From Streptomyces sp. Root431 (lineage in GTDB: Bacteria > Actinomycetota > Actinomycetes > Streptomycetales > Streptomycetaceae): a stretch of 64,000 nucleotides of DNA. The notes below the pieces were generated by a model that saw nothing but the letters and a program-made list of their open reading frames with translations, made no database searches and was not told the DNA's origin. Below, one piece after another: positions 1 to 8,977 of the stretch (position 1 is the stretch's first letter; each line of letters opens with the position of its first letter). The translations under genes were made by a program, and so were the position numbers. The stretch covers positions 596,247 to 660,246 of the forward strand of contig NZ_LMEI01000009.1 in the NCBI RefSeq assembly GCF_001426585.1, given 5' to 3'.

Positions 1-730
1 CCGCGTACCGGTCGCCGACGAGGTCCTCGACCGCGTCCACGGGCAGCCGGTCGGCGGAGGGCACGCCGGCCCCGCTGCCGAGGATCTCCAGGAGCCGCGC
101 CGACGCCCGCTCGGACTGGGCGAGGACGGTCAGCGACAGCGCCCGGTTGCGGGAGACGACGTTGCGCGTCACCTCCAGCTCGTCCAGGGCGAGTTCGACC
201 TCGCGCCGGTCGTCGAAGTAGGGCTCGAAGCAGGGCCAGTGCTGCACCATGAGCTCGCGCAGCTGCGGCAGGGTGAGGAAGCTCAGCACGTTGTCGTCGG
301 CCGGGTCGAGGAGATAGCCCTTGCGCCGCGAGACCTCGCGCACGGCGACGGCCCGCTGGACCCACTCCTGGCCGGCGGGACCGGCCGCGGCCACGACCCA
401 CTCCTCGCCGTGCACGGGTTCGTACACGGGCCGGAGGACGGCCGCGACCACGGCCCGCAGCCGCTGCTCGACCAGGTTCAGCCAGATGTAGGCGCGCCCG
501 GCGCGCTGGGCGCGGGTGCGCACCTCGCCCCAGGCCTCGGCGCCCCAGTCGAGCTCGGCGCCGATCTCCACGGGCTGGGCGACGGTGACCGTCCCGGGCG
601 GGACGACGATCCCCGGCGGGACCGTCGCACCGGGCGGGACGCCACCGCCGGGCGGCACCTCGGCGGCGTCGGCCGGGCCCCCCTCGCGACCCGCGTCACC
701 TGGGGGCAGCTCCAGACCTCCCGAGCTCAC
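1..730 (-). CDS. HEPN-like (Swt1-type) conserved protein, partial
   Basis: The C-terminus is cut off by the left window edge, leaving about 243 residues. The GTG start at 730 opens a disordered N-terminus with three VPPG-type Pro-Gly repeats (residues 25-48). An alpha-helical region follows, rich in Trp and Arg (LNLVEQRLRAVVAAV), with the motif RNVVSRNRALS near residue 189. That pattern resembles the Swt1-type HEPN fold, whose members often carry an RNxxxH RNase motif. Here the expected His position is occupied by Arg, so nuclease activity is doubtful. The only Shine-Dalgarno candidate (AGGAG) lies somewhat far upstream of the GTG. It is a conserved actinobacterial type of protein with no established function. 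The family assignment is by eye. Confidence 0.6.
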   Translation of the reverse strand, partial: MSSGGLELPPGDAGREGGPADAAEVPPGGGVPPGATVPPGIVVPPGTVTVAQPVEIGAELDWGAEAWGEVRTRAQRAGRAYIWLNLVEQRLRAVVAAVLRPVYEPVHGEEWVVAAAGPAGQEWVQRAVAVREVSRRKGYLLDPADDNVLSFLTLPQLRELMVQHWPCFEPYFDDRREVELALDELEVTRNVVSRNRALSLTVLAQSERASARLLEILGSGAGVPSADRLPVDAVEDLVGDRYA

Positions 731-834
731 CCGCGCACCGCCTTCTGCTCCTGGAAGCCCGTCACTCCGACAACGATCAAGGAAGGGTACTCCGCGAGCG
801 GGAGGCGGTGCAGCAGGATCGTCAGGCTCCTTGC

Positions 835-2157
835 TCAACTGCCCAGATCGGGCTGCCCGTTCTCGGAGGCGAGATCGGACGGAGTGAGCGGATTCATAGC
901 GGTTACGTCCCTCGGCGCGAGCTGGAAGCCCTGCCAGTGGACCGGCATCGGCTGCTGGTCCTCGTCCCGGGCGATGTGGTGGAACCCGATGTTGACCCAC
1001 ACGGACGGTTTGGTCAGAGTCTCACCGTTGACCCATTTGTCCACGCTGTCACCGGCGTTGGTCCCGCAGTTGCCGATGTTGTTGCTCGCGAACTGCTCGC
1101 AGGCGCGCGACTGGGTGAAGTACACGTCGTGCTTGGTGAAGCCGCGGCCGGCGTGGGTGTTGGTGTGGCCGGGCACGATCTCGTACGAGCGGGCGTGGCC
1201 GTCGGCGTTCTTGCCGGTGCCGCTGACCACGCGCCACCAGCGCATGTTCCTGGCGTCGCCGGCGAGCTCCTTGGTGACGGCGGTGCGCTTGGTCTTCACG
1301 GTCGGTCCGCCGCCGTTGACGGGCGCGGTGACGGTGGAGTCGAACTGCTCGATCCGGTCCTTGGTGCCGTCGAGACCGAAGTCGAGCTTCCAGAAGACGT
1401 TGTGGGCGTGGCTGGTGGCGTAGGCGCGGGCGCCCTTGCCGATGGGCCAGCCGCGGCCGTCGGTGGCGTTGTAGTCGACGGGCGAAAGGCTGCCGGTGGC
1501 ACCGACGTTGGCGCCGATGGTGCCGTCGGCGGAGAAGCGCCACTCCGAGATGTACTCGTACCAGCCGACCTTGTTCACGGTGTAGACGAGCAGGTCCTTG
1601 CCCTGCACCTGGTACACCTGGCCGCCGGCGTCGGCGGCCATGCGGTACGCGTGGCCGCGCGCCCTGGTCGTGGTGCAGAGACCCTTGACCTGGCCGACCT
1701 CGGGCACCTTGACGGTGGAGATGGTGCCGCCCGGGCACTCGGCGGGCTTGAGGTTCTGCAGGCCCCAGCCGAAGCCGGCGCCGGTGAGGTCGTCGTACTC
1801 GGCGGCGCCGTCGTCGTACGGGACGTGGATCTGGGCGAGCCGGGCGCTGGTGAGGACCCGGATGGGTGCGGCGGCGCCGGGCGGCTGGTAGGTGACGTTG
1901 TCGAGCGTGAGCCCGGCGTCGGTGTTGTAGCGCCAGCACATGTTCCAGACGGCGCCGCCCTCGAGCTTCTGCGTGATCTTGTACGCGGAGGAGCAGGTGG
2001 GCTGGACGGGCGGGCGCGTCGGGGCGGTCGGCAGGGGCGTCGGCGGGCGGGGCACGGCCGTCGCGGGTGCCGTGGCGGCCGTGGCGGTGCCGAGCAGGAC
2101 GGCCGCGGTCAGGACGGCGCCCCTTCTGCGGGTGCGCGGGGTTCGCTGCGTGGACAT
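835..2157 (-). CDS. Secreted copper amine oxidase, catalytic-domain only
   Basis: 440 residues. The N-terminus is a signal peptide with a positively charged n-region (RTPRTRRR) and a hydrophobic AVLTAAVLLG core. The rest matches the C-terminal catalytic domain of copper amine oxidases, which oxidise primary amines to aldehydes using copper and a self-made topaquinone. Visible landmarks are the HAH copper pair (H250, H252), the distal His in HHIARDED (H394) with PMP after it, and the topaquinone-site Tyr in KVGWYEY (Y200). The normally invariant Asn before that Tyr is Trp199. Family members are usually 640-720 residues with N-terminal D2/D3 domains. Those are absent here, but the gene 57 bp upstream on the same strand encodes D2/D3-like sequence. 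A GGGAG site precedes the ATG. Activity cannot be assumed. Confidence 0.8.
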   Translation of the reverse strand: MSTQRTPRTRRRGAVLTAAVLLGTATAATAPATAVPRPPTPLPTAPTRPPVQPTCSSAYKITQKLEGGAVWNMCWRYNTDAGLTLDNVTYQPPGAAAPIRVLTSARLAQIHVPYDDGAAEYDDLTGAGFGWGLQNLKPAECPGGTISTVKVPEVGQVKGLCTTTRARGHAYRMAADAGGQVYQVQGKDLLVYTVNKVGWYEYISEWRFSADGTIGANVGATGSLSPVDYNATDGRGWPIGKGARAYATSHAHNVFWKLDFGLDGTKDRIEQFDSTVTAPVNGGGPTVKTKRTAVTKELAGDARNMRWWRVVSGTGKNADGHARSYEIVPGHTNTHAGRGFTKHDVYFTQSRACEQFASNNIGNCGTNAGDSVDKWVNGETLTKPSVWVNIGFHHIARDEDQQPMPVHWQGFQLAPRDVTAMNPLTPSDLASENGQPDLGS

Positions 2158-2214
2158 GGGAACGTACTCCCTCGTACGGAGATCGTGGAAGGCGGGAACC
2201 GGGTGCGGCGGTGG

Positions 2215-3099
2215 TCAGCCGACGCGCGTGACGGTCCTCGCGGAGAGGTCGACGATGAGGTTCCGGGTGTTGATCCAGGCCCCGTTGAGGACCTTGGTGA
2301 CGAGCCGGACGCAGCGGTGCTTGCCGCAGTCGGCGAGCTGCGCGGGCACGTTCGCCTCGCGGTAGGGGCGGTAGACGTCGCCGTTGAACCACAGCTGCTC
2401 GGTGGAGGTCAGCTGCTTGCCCGTGGCGTCCTTGTAGTCCTCCTTGACGCCCTTGCCGAGGGGGCTCGCGAGGATCAGTTCCAGGGCCTCCCGCAGCTCC
2501 TCGGGGTGGGCGGAGGGCTGGACCCCGCGCTGCGCCGCGGACCGCTCGACCTTGCCCGTGCCGAGGTTGACGGTCCGGGTGACGAGCTCGTCCTTCGCGT
2601 AGTCGTAGAAGCGGACCTCGGCGCGGCGCGCGCCGTCCCCCGGCACCGGGTCGGCGAGCAGGGTGCCCAGGTGCTGCGGGCCCCGTCCGCCCTCGACGTT
2701 CTCCTGGGCGGCGGCGGCCGGCGGGGTCAGCGCCAGCTGCTCGGCCCGGGCGAGCTCGTCGTCCGTGAGCGGGTCGGAGCCCAGGCCCTTCTCCCCCTCG
2801 GCCGCGGCCGGTGCCACGGTCGCCGGCGGCGGCGCGGAGCCTGCCGCCTGGTTCCCCGTACCGGCTTCCCCCGCGCCGGCCTGGGCCCCGGCGTCCCCCT
2901 GGCCGGTCGCTCCGGCCGCTCCGGTCCCTGCCGACGCACCGGCGGACCCCGCGGTCCCGGCGGTTCCGGCAGGCCCCGCCACCCCGTTCGCTCCCGCCGA
3001 GCCCGGGAGGCTGATCGCGACCGCGACGGCGGTTCCCGTCACCGCCATGGCCGCTCCGGCCACCACCTTCCCCAGGTGGCGGCGCGCTATTTCGTACAC
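2215..3099 (-). CDS. Exported protein resembling copper amine oxidase D2/D3 domains
   Basis: 294 residues, GTG start with a strong GGGGGA site six bases upstream. A twin-arginine-like n-region (ARRHLGKV) and hydrophobic stretch (residues 10-32) suggest export. A collagen-like Gly-X-Ala linker follows, with six clean triplets near residues 39-56. From about residue 108 the sequence (DPLTDDELARAEQLAL, AEVRFYDY, a VNLGTGKVE strand, a second ELREALELIL helix and IVDLSARTVTRV) has the order and motifs of the non-catalytic D2 and D3 domains of copper amine oxidases. The catalytic domain lies in the next gene of the same transcription unit. The two products are therefore probably partners of one secreted enzyme. 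The domain call is inference from motif order. Databases often call such proteins only Tat-signal proteins. Confidence 0.65.
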   Translation of the reverse strand: MYEIARRHLGKVVAGAAMAVTGTAVAVAISLPGSAGANGVAGPAGTAGTAGSAGASAGTGAAGATGQGDAGAQAGAGEAGTGNQAAGSAPPPATVAPAAAEGEKGLGSDPLTDDELARAEQLALTPPAAAAQENVEGGRGPQHLGTLLADPVPGDGARRAEVRFYDYAKDELVTRTVNLGTGKVERSAAQRGVQPSAHPEELREALELILASPLGKGVKEDYKDATGKQLTSTEQLWFNGDVYRPYREANVPAQLADCGKHRCVRLVTKVLNGAWINTRNLIVDLSARTVTRVG

Positions 3100-3237
3100 A
3101 CTTCCCCCTCATTCCCCCTCTTGATGTGCGGTCACCCGGTAGGACGGGGCGAAGTCCTAGGAGGTTGCGCCTCTTTCGGGCAGGATCTGGCCGGAGAACA
3201 TCCCCTAAACCCGGACAGAAGAGGAAGAGTCGTATCC

Positions 3238-5358
3238 ATGCAAGTCTGGCCGGGACAGGCGTATCCCCTGGGCGCCACCTATGACGGAGCGGGAACCAAC
3301 TTCGCGGTCTTCTCGGAGGCCGCCCACAGGATCGAGCTGTGTCTGCTCCACGACGACGGCTCGGAGACGGCGGTGGAGCTGCGCGAGACGGACGCCTTCG
3401 TCCGGCACGCCTATCTGCCGGGCGTGATGCCCGGTCAGCGGTACGGGTTCCGGGTCCACGGCCCGTACGCCCCCGAGCGCGGGCTCCGCTGCAACGCCGC
3501 CAAGCTGCTGCTCGATCCCTACGCGCGGGCGGTGTCGGGGCAGGTCCGCTGGGGCGAGGCGGTGTACGGCTACCCCTTCGGGCGGCCGGACGCGCGCAAC
3601 GACCTCGACTCCGCCCCGGACACGATGACCTCGGTCGTCGTCAATCCGTACTTCGACTGGGGCGACGACCGGCGCCCGCGCACCGAGTACCACCACACCG
3701 TGATCTACGAGGCCCATGTGAAGGGCCTGACGATGCTCCACCCGGACCTTCCGGAGGAGCTGCGCGGTACGTACGCGGGGCTCGCGCACCCGTCGGTGAT
3801 CGGACACCTGAAGGAACTGGGCGTCACCGCGTTGGAGCTGATGCCCGTTCACCAGTTCGTGAACGACCACCGCCTGGTGGACGCGGGGCTCTCGAACTAC
3901 TGGGGCTACAACACGATCGGCTTCTTCGCCCCGCACAACGCCTACGCGTCCTGGGGCGACCGGGGCCAGCAGGTCCTGGAATTCAAGTCGGCGGTCCGGG
4001 CCCTGCACCAGGCGGGCATCGAGGTCATCCTCGACGTCGTCTACAACCACACCGCCGAGGGCAACCACCTGGGCCCGACGCTCTCCATGCGCGGCCTGGA
4101 CAACCCCTCGTACTACCGGCTCGCGGACGATCCCCGGTACTACATGGACACCACGGGCACGGGGAACTCGCTGCTCATGCGTTCCCCGCACGTGCTCCAG
4201 CTGATCATGGACAGCCTGCGGTACTGGGTGACCGAGATGCACGTGGACGGCTTCCGCTTCGACCTGGCGGCCACCCTGGCCCGGCAGTTCCACGAGGTGG
4301 ACCGGCTCTCCTCGTTCTTCGACCTCGTGCAGCAGGACCCGGTGGTGAGCCAGGTGAAGCTGATCGCCGAGCCCTGGGACGTGGGCGAGGGCGGCTACCA
4401 GGTGGGCAACTTCCCGCCGCTGTGGACCGAGTGGAACGGCAAGTACCGGGACTGCGTACGGGACTTGTGGCGTGGCGAGCCCCGGACGCTCGCCGAGTTC
4501 GCCTCCCGGCTCACCGGCTCGTCGGACCTCTACCAGGACGACGGGCGGCGCCCGCTCGCCTCGGTCAACTTCGTGACCTGCCACGACGGCTTCACCCTCC
4601 GCGACCTCGTCTCGTACAACGAGAAGCGCAACGAGGCCAACGGCGAGGGCAATCGGGACGGCGAGAGCTACAACCGCTCGTGGAACTGCGGCGAGGAGGG
4701 CGACACGGAGGACGTCGGCATCACCGAGCTGCGCGCCCGCCAGATGCGCAACTTCCTTGCCACGCTGATGCTTTCGCAGGGCGTGCCGATGCTGAGTCAC
4801 GGTGACGAGTTCGGGCGGACGCAGGGAGGCAACAACAACGCGTACTGCCAGGACAACGAGGTGTCCTGGGTGCGGTGGCCGAAGGAGAACAGCGAGGCGG
4901 AGGCCACGCTGCTGCGTTTCACCCGGTCGATGGTGCGGCTGCGGCGGGAGCATCCGGTCTTCCGGCGGCGCCGCTTCTTCCACGGGCGGCCGGTGGAGGG
5001 CACGCACGACGAGCTCACCGACATCGCCTGGTTCACGCCCGAGGGCGAGGAGATGACCTCCCGGGACTGGCAGGCCGCGCACGCCCAGGCGTTGACGGTC
5101 TTCCTCAACGGGAACGCCATCTCGGAGCCGGGGACGCAGGGCGAGCGGATCGCCGACGACTCCTTCCTGATGATGTTCAACGCCTCCGCGAAGGAGCTGG
5201 AGTTCGTCGTCCCGGACAGCCACGGCCGCTACTGGCGGATGGTGGTGGACACCTCCGACCCGGAGGGCATGCCGCCGCAGGAGGGGCCGGAGCTCGCCGG
5301 GGGCGAGCGGGTGACGCTCGCGCCGCTCAGTCTGACCGTGCTGCGACGGCCGGCCTGA
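3238..5358 (+). CDS. glgX: Glycogen debranching enzyme GlgX
   Basis: 706 residues. Hydrolyses alpha-1,6 branches of glycogen limit dextrins in the cytoplasm. An N-terminal CBM48/isoamylase domain (residues 1-130, GATYDGAGTNFAVFSEAA) precedes a GH13 barrel. The GH13 landmarks are visible: DVVYNHT, the nucleophile Asp in GFRFDLA, the acid Glu in LIAEPWDVG and the transition-state Asp in NFVTCHDGF. The GlgX hallmark NYWGYNT is also present. The ATG at 3238 follows a GAGGAAGAG site, although the open frame extends further upstream. The gene opens an alpha-glucan/trehalose cluster with treY and treZ. GlgX and TreX are close relatives, so a role in releasing maltooligosaccharides for TreY/TreZ is plausible. 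Its 3' end overlaps the convergent MFS gene by 32 bp. Confidence 0.95.
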   Translation: MQVWPGQAYPLGATYDGAGTNFAVFSEAAHRIELCLLHDDGSETAVELRETDAFVRHAYLPGVMPGQRYGFRVHGPYAPERGLRCNAAKLLLDPYARAVSGQVRWGEAVYGYPFGRPDARNDLDSAPDTMTSVVVNPYFDWGDDRRPRTEYHHTVIYEAHVKGLTMLHPDLPEELRGTYAGLAHPSVIGHLKELGVTALELMPVHQFVNDHRLVDAGLSNYWGYNTIGFFAPHNAYASWGDRGQQVLEFKSAVRALHQAGIEVILDVVYNHTAEGNHLGPTLSMRGLDNPSYYRLADDPRYYMDTTGTGNSLLMRSPHVLQLIMDSLRYWVTEMHVDGFRFDLAATLARQFHEVDRLSSFFDLVQQDPVVSQVKLIAEPWDVGEGGYQVGNFPPLWTEWNGKYRDCVRDLWRGEPRTLAEFASRLTGSSDLYQDDGRRPLASVNFVTCHDGFTLRDLVSYNEKRNEANGEGNRDGESYNRSWNCGEEGDTEDVGITELRARQMRNFLATLMLSQGVPMLSHGDEFGRTQGGNNNAYCQDNEVSWVRWPKENSEAEATLLRFTRSMVRLRREHPVFRRRRFFHGRPVEGTHDELTDIAWFTPEGEEMTSRDWQAAHAQALTVFLNGNAISEPGTQGERIADDSFLMMFNASAKELEFVVPDSHGRYWRMVVDTSDPEGMPPQEGPELAGGERVTLAPLSLTVLRRPA

Positions 5359-6556
5359 CCTCCCGTACGGGAGCGTCCGCCCGCACCGTCCAGGAGAGCA
5401 GCGCACAGGCCACGGCCGCGCCCACCGCCACCGCGAAGGCGGCGGGCGCGCCGTGGCCCTCGGCGAGCCGCCCGGAGAGGGCGAGGGCGAGGGCCTGGCC
5501 GCCGACGATCCCGCTGGTGAGGAAGGCCATGGACTCGGCGAGCCGAGCGGCAGGCACGGTCCGCTCGGTGAGCCCGAAGACCGTGATCAGGTGCGGGGCG
5601 TAGGCGGCGCCGAGGACGACCACGACCGCGTACAGCGCGCCGAGGGAGCCGACGAAGAGCAGCGGTACGGAGAGGACGACGAGCCCGGCGGTGGCCGCGC
5701 GCCAGCGGGTGGTGAGCCCGATGCGGGCGGGCACGGCGGCGAGCGAGAGGCCGACGGCGGCGCTCATCACGCCCATCGCCGCGTAGACGAGTCCTGCCTG
5801 GGCGGGCGCGCCGAGCTTCTCGGTGAGCGCGGTGATCCCGGCCTGGGACGCGCCGAACATGGCGCCCTGGAGGACCATCGTGCCGCGCAGCGCGTACGCG
5901 GACCGGGGCAGCCGCGCCCGCTCGGCCGCGTCCGTACGAGTGGCCGTGCCGGCGCTCGTGCGGGCCGTGGGGTGCAGGGCGAAGGCGGAGCCGCAGACGA
6001 CGAGGAGCAGCGCGGCCGTGAGGAGCGCGGCGGCGGGGTGGGCGAGGGCGGCGGCGAGGCCGACGAAGGCCGGGCCGAGGACGAAGGAGACCTCGTCGAG
6101 GGTGCCCTCGAAGGAGAGCACCGCTCCGACGAGCCGTTCGTCGCAGCCGTCGGAGCGGCGGGCGAGGGCCACGGAGCGGGTCCTCGCGAGCGGCCCGATC
6201 TGGGGGACGGTGGCCCCGGCGAGCGCGCCGAGGAGCATCAGCCAGCCGGTGGCCGCGTGGGCGAGGGCGGCGAGGACCAGGGCGGTGACGGCGACGGCGT
6301 TGGCGAGGGAGGCGGCGAGGACGACTCCGCGCTGGCCGTGTCGGTCGGCGAGGCGGCCGATGACCGGTCCGGCGACGGTCTGCCCGGCCGCGAGCGCGCC
6401 GCCGGCGAGCCCCGCCGTGGCGAGCGAACCGCTGGTCTCGGCGACCAGGAGCAGGCTGCCGAGCTGACACATGGCGGTGGGGAGCCGGCCGAGGAAGGAG
6501 ACGACGGGGAGGACCGGTCCGAGCAGGGCCAGCGTGTCGCGATACATCCGGAGCAT
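5327..6556 (-). CDS. MFS transporter
   Basis: 409 residues with about twelve hydrophobic segments in two halves. The loop between helices 2 and 3 carries the major facilitator signature GRLADRHGQRG. The protein resembles drug-efflux or sugar-efflux type MFS permeases of actinobacteria, and the substrate cannot be told from sequence. The ATG at 6556 gives MLRMYRDTL, with a GTG codon immediately upstream as an alternative. No clear ribosome binding site is seen. It is transcribed opposite to glgX and treY, which flank it, and its 3' end runs 32 bp into the glgX 3' end. The position inside a glucan/trehalose cluster makes a sugar substrate imaginable but unproven. Confidence 0.85.
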   Translation of the reverse strand: MLRMYRDTLALLGPVLPVVSFLGRLPTAMCQLGSLLLVAETSGSLATAGLAGGALAAGQTVAGPVIGRLADRHGQRGVVLAASLANAVAVTALVLAALAHAATGWLMLLGALAGATVPQIGPLARTRSVALARRSDGCDERLVGAVLSFEGTLDEVSFVLGPAFVGLAAALAHPAAALLTAALLLVVCGSAFALHPTARTSAGTATRTDAAERARLPRSAYALRGTMVLQGAMFGASQAGITALTEKLGAPAQAGLVYAAMGVMSAAVGLSLAAVPARIGLTTRWRAATAGLVVLSVPLLFVGSLGALYAVVVVLGAAYAPHLITVFGLTERTVPAARLAESMAFLTSGIVGGQALALALSGRLAEGHGAPAAFAVAVGAAVACALLSWTVRADAPVREVRPAVAARSD

Positions 6557-6637
6557 CACGCGACCGTAACGCGATGCACACGAACGAGTGCATGAGGCGA
6601 TGACACAGAAGCCCTCGTGCGGGGTACGTACGTTCGC

Positions 6638-8977
6638 ATGACCTCCCTCCCGGCCCTTTCCGCGCTCCCCACCGCCACCTACCGGCTCCAGCTCCAGCCG
6701 GATTTCCCGTTCGCCGCGGCCGAGCGGGCCGTGCCGCACCTCGCCGGGCTCGGTGTCTCGCACCTCCACCTCTCCCCCGTCCTGGAGGCGGTGCCGGGCT
6801 CGACGCACGGCTACGACGTCACCGACCACCGGTCCGTACGGGCCGAGCTGGGCGGCGAGGAGGGGCTGCGGGCCCTGGCGGCGACCGCGCGGGCGCACGG
6901 TCTCGGCCTGGTCGTGGACCTGGTCCCGAACCACATGGCGGCCTCCCCCCGGCACAACCACGCGCTGCGTTCGGTGCTCCGCGAGGGACCGGACTCGCCG
7001 TACGCGCGCTGGTTCGACGTCGACTGGCCGGCCAGGGACGGCCGACTGCTGCTGCCGGTGCTGCCCGCGCGGCTTCCGGAGGTACGGGACCGGCTGCGGA
7101 TCTCGGGCGGGGCGCTCCACCTCGACGGGCAGGAGTTCCCGCTGCGGGCGGGCACGGAGGGGCTGCCGCTCGACGAGCTGCTCGACGCCCAGTGGTACCG
7201 GCTCGGCTGGTGGAGGCTGGCCCGCACCGAGCTCAACTACCGCCGCTTCTTCACCATTTCGGATCTCATCGGGGTGCGGGTGGAGGACCCCGAGGTGTTC
7301 GCGGCGACCCACGCGAAGATCGTGGAGCTGGTCGCGGACGGGGTGATCGAGGGGCTGCGCATCGACCACCCGGACGGACTCGCCGATCCGCAGGGGTACT
7401 TGGAGGACCTGGCGGCGGCGACCGGCGGCGGCTGCTGGACGGTGGTGGAGAAGATCCTCACGGGAGCGGAGTCCCTGCCCGCCGCCTGGCCGGTCGCCGG
7501 GACCACCGGGTACGACGCCCTCCGGCACGTCGACGGGGTGTTCACCGATCCGGTGGGGGCCGACGAACTGGCCGATCTGTACCGGGATTTCGTGGGCAAG
7601 GCCGGGGACAGGGGCGGCCGCTGGGAGGAGACCGAGCGGCGCGCGGCGTACGAGGTGGTGAGCCACGACCTGGCCGCCGAGACCGCGGCGCTGACCCGGA
7701 TCGCGGAGCGGATCTGCGCCGCCGATCCCGCGCTGCGGGACCACGCGCCCTGGGCGCTGCGCACCGCGATCCGCGAGCTGCTCGTCCGGGTGCCGGTCTA
7801 CCGCGCCTACCGGACCGGCGGCGAGGAGGTCCTGACCCCGGAGGCGGCGCGGGGCGCGAAGGCGGCGTTCGCGGTGCCGGAGGAGGCCTCGGCCGTCGAT
7901 CTCGTGCGCCAGTTGGCGCTCGGCACGCTGGGAGACGGCCCCGAACACCGGTCGTTCCGGGCCCGGTTCGCCCAGACCTCCTCGGCGCTGCGGGCCAAGT
8001 CGGTCGAGGACACGGCCTTCTACCGGTACACGCCGCTTCTCTCGGCGAACGAGGTCGGCGGGGACGCGGGGCGCCCGGCGGTGTCGGTGGAGGAGTTCCA
8101 CGCGTACGCCCGGCGGATCGCCCGGGACTGGCCCGGCACCGGCACCGTCCTGTCCACGCACGACACGAAACGCAGCGCCGACGTGCGGGCGGCGATCGCG
8201 GTGCTCGCCCAGTGCCCGCAGGTGTGGGCGGAACTCCTCACGGAGGTCGCGGGGGTGCCGGCGCCCGATCCGCACGTGGCGTGGACGGCCTGGCAGACCG
8301 CCTTCGGATTCGGTACCCCGGACCCGGAGCGGCTGGGCCCGGCGATCCTCAAGTCCGTGCGGGAGGCGGGACTCCGGACGAGCTGGACCGAACCCGACGC
8401 GGAGTACGAGCGGGCGGTGACGGAGTTCACGGCGGCCGGGCCCGGCCGGATCCCGCTCCGGGCGGCCTCGGAGGCGGCCTTCGCCCTGGAACCGCACATC
8501 CGGGCGCACGCGCTCGGCGCGATGCTCGTCCAGCTGACGATGCCGGGGGTGCCGGAGCTGTACCAGAACACGGAGCGGGAGTACCGGGCGCTGGTCGACC
8601 CGGACAACCGGGCCCCGTTCGCGGTCGGGCCGGACGACGACCGTACGGCCCTGGTCCGGGCGGCGCTGCGGCTGCGCCGCGAGCGCCCGGAGGCCTTCGG
8701 CGCCAGGGGGGCGTACGCCCCGCTCACGGCCGAGGGCCCGGCCGCCGCCCACTGCCTGGCCTTCAGCCGCTCCGACCAGGTGGTGACGGCCGTCACGCGA
8801 CTCCCCCTCCGTCTCGGGGAGGCCGGCGGCTGGCAGGACACGGAACTGGTCCTGCCGGCCGGGCGCTGGGCCGATGTCCTCGACGGAGTACGGGAGTTCA
8901 CCGGCGGCCCGGCGACGGAGCTCAAACTCGCGGAGCTCTTCGCGGACCGGCCGGTGGCACTGCTGGCCCGTGCGTGA
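6638..8977 (+). CDS. treY: Maltooligosyl trehalose synthase TreY
   Basis: 779 residues. Converts the reducing-end alpha-1,4 bond of maltooligosaccharides to an alpha,alpha-1,1 bond, giving maltooligosyl trehalose. The opening TYRLQL, the VVDLVPNHMA strand, GLRIDHPDGL (nucleophile Asp), the GTTGYD segment and DTKRSADVR are typical of TreY. Length fits the family. The ATG at 6638 gives the expected N-terminus, and an in-frame GTG at 6617 is an alternative. There is no strong Shine-Dalgarno site. The partner treZ lies 3.9 kb downstream on the same strand rather than adjacent, separated by unrelated genes. The stop codon abuts the stop codon of the next, convergent gene with no spacer. Confidence 0.95.
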   Translation: MTSLPALSALPTATYRLQLQPDFPFAAAERAVPHLAGLGVSHLHLSPVLEAVPGSTHGYDVTDHRSVRAELGGEEGLRALAATARAHGLGLVVDLVPNHMAASPRHNHALRSVLREGPDSPYARWFDVDWPARDGRLLLPVLPARLPEVRDRLRISGGALHLDGQEFPLRAGTEGLPLDELLDAQWYRLGWWRLARTELNYRRFFTISDLIGVRVEDPEVFAATHAKIVELVADGVIEGLRIDHPDGLADPQGYLEDLAAATGGGCWTVVEKILTGAESLPAAWPVAGTTGYDALRHVDGVFTDPVGADELADLYRDFVGKAGDRGGRWEETERRAAYEVVSHDLAAETAALTRIAERICAADPALRDHAPWALRTAIRELLVRVPVYRAYRTGGEEVLTPEAARGAKAAFAVPEEASAVDLVRQLALGTLGDGPEHRSFRARFAQTSSALRAKSVEDTAFYRYTPLLSANEVGGDAGRPAVSVEEFHAYARRIARDWPGTGTVLSTHDTKRSADVRAAIAVLAQCPQVWAELLTEVAGVPAPDPHVAWTAWQTAFGFGTPDPERLGPAILKSVREAGLRTSWTEPDAEYERAVTEFTAAGPGRIPLRAASEAAFALEPHIRAHALGAMLVQLTMPGVPELYQNTEREYRALVDPDNRAPFAVGPDDDRTALVRAALRLRRERPEAFGARGAYAPLTAEGPAAAHCLAFSRSDQVVTAVTRLPLRLGEAGGWQDTELVLPAGRWADVLDGVREFTGGPATELKLAELFADRPVALLARA

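Noticed and set aside
1049..3112. Long minus-strand frame covering both amine-oxidase-like genes
   Set aside because: A different frame, low-complexity Arg-rich product without motifs. The two separate genes have signal peptides and ribosome sites.
5327..8752. Apparent 1141-codon fusion upstream of the MFS transporter
   Set aside because: The N-terminal two thirds is antisense to treY. The true transporter starts near 6556.
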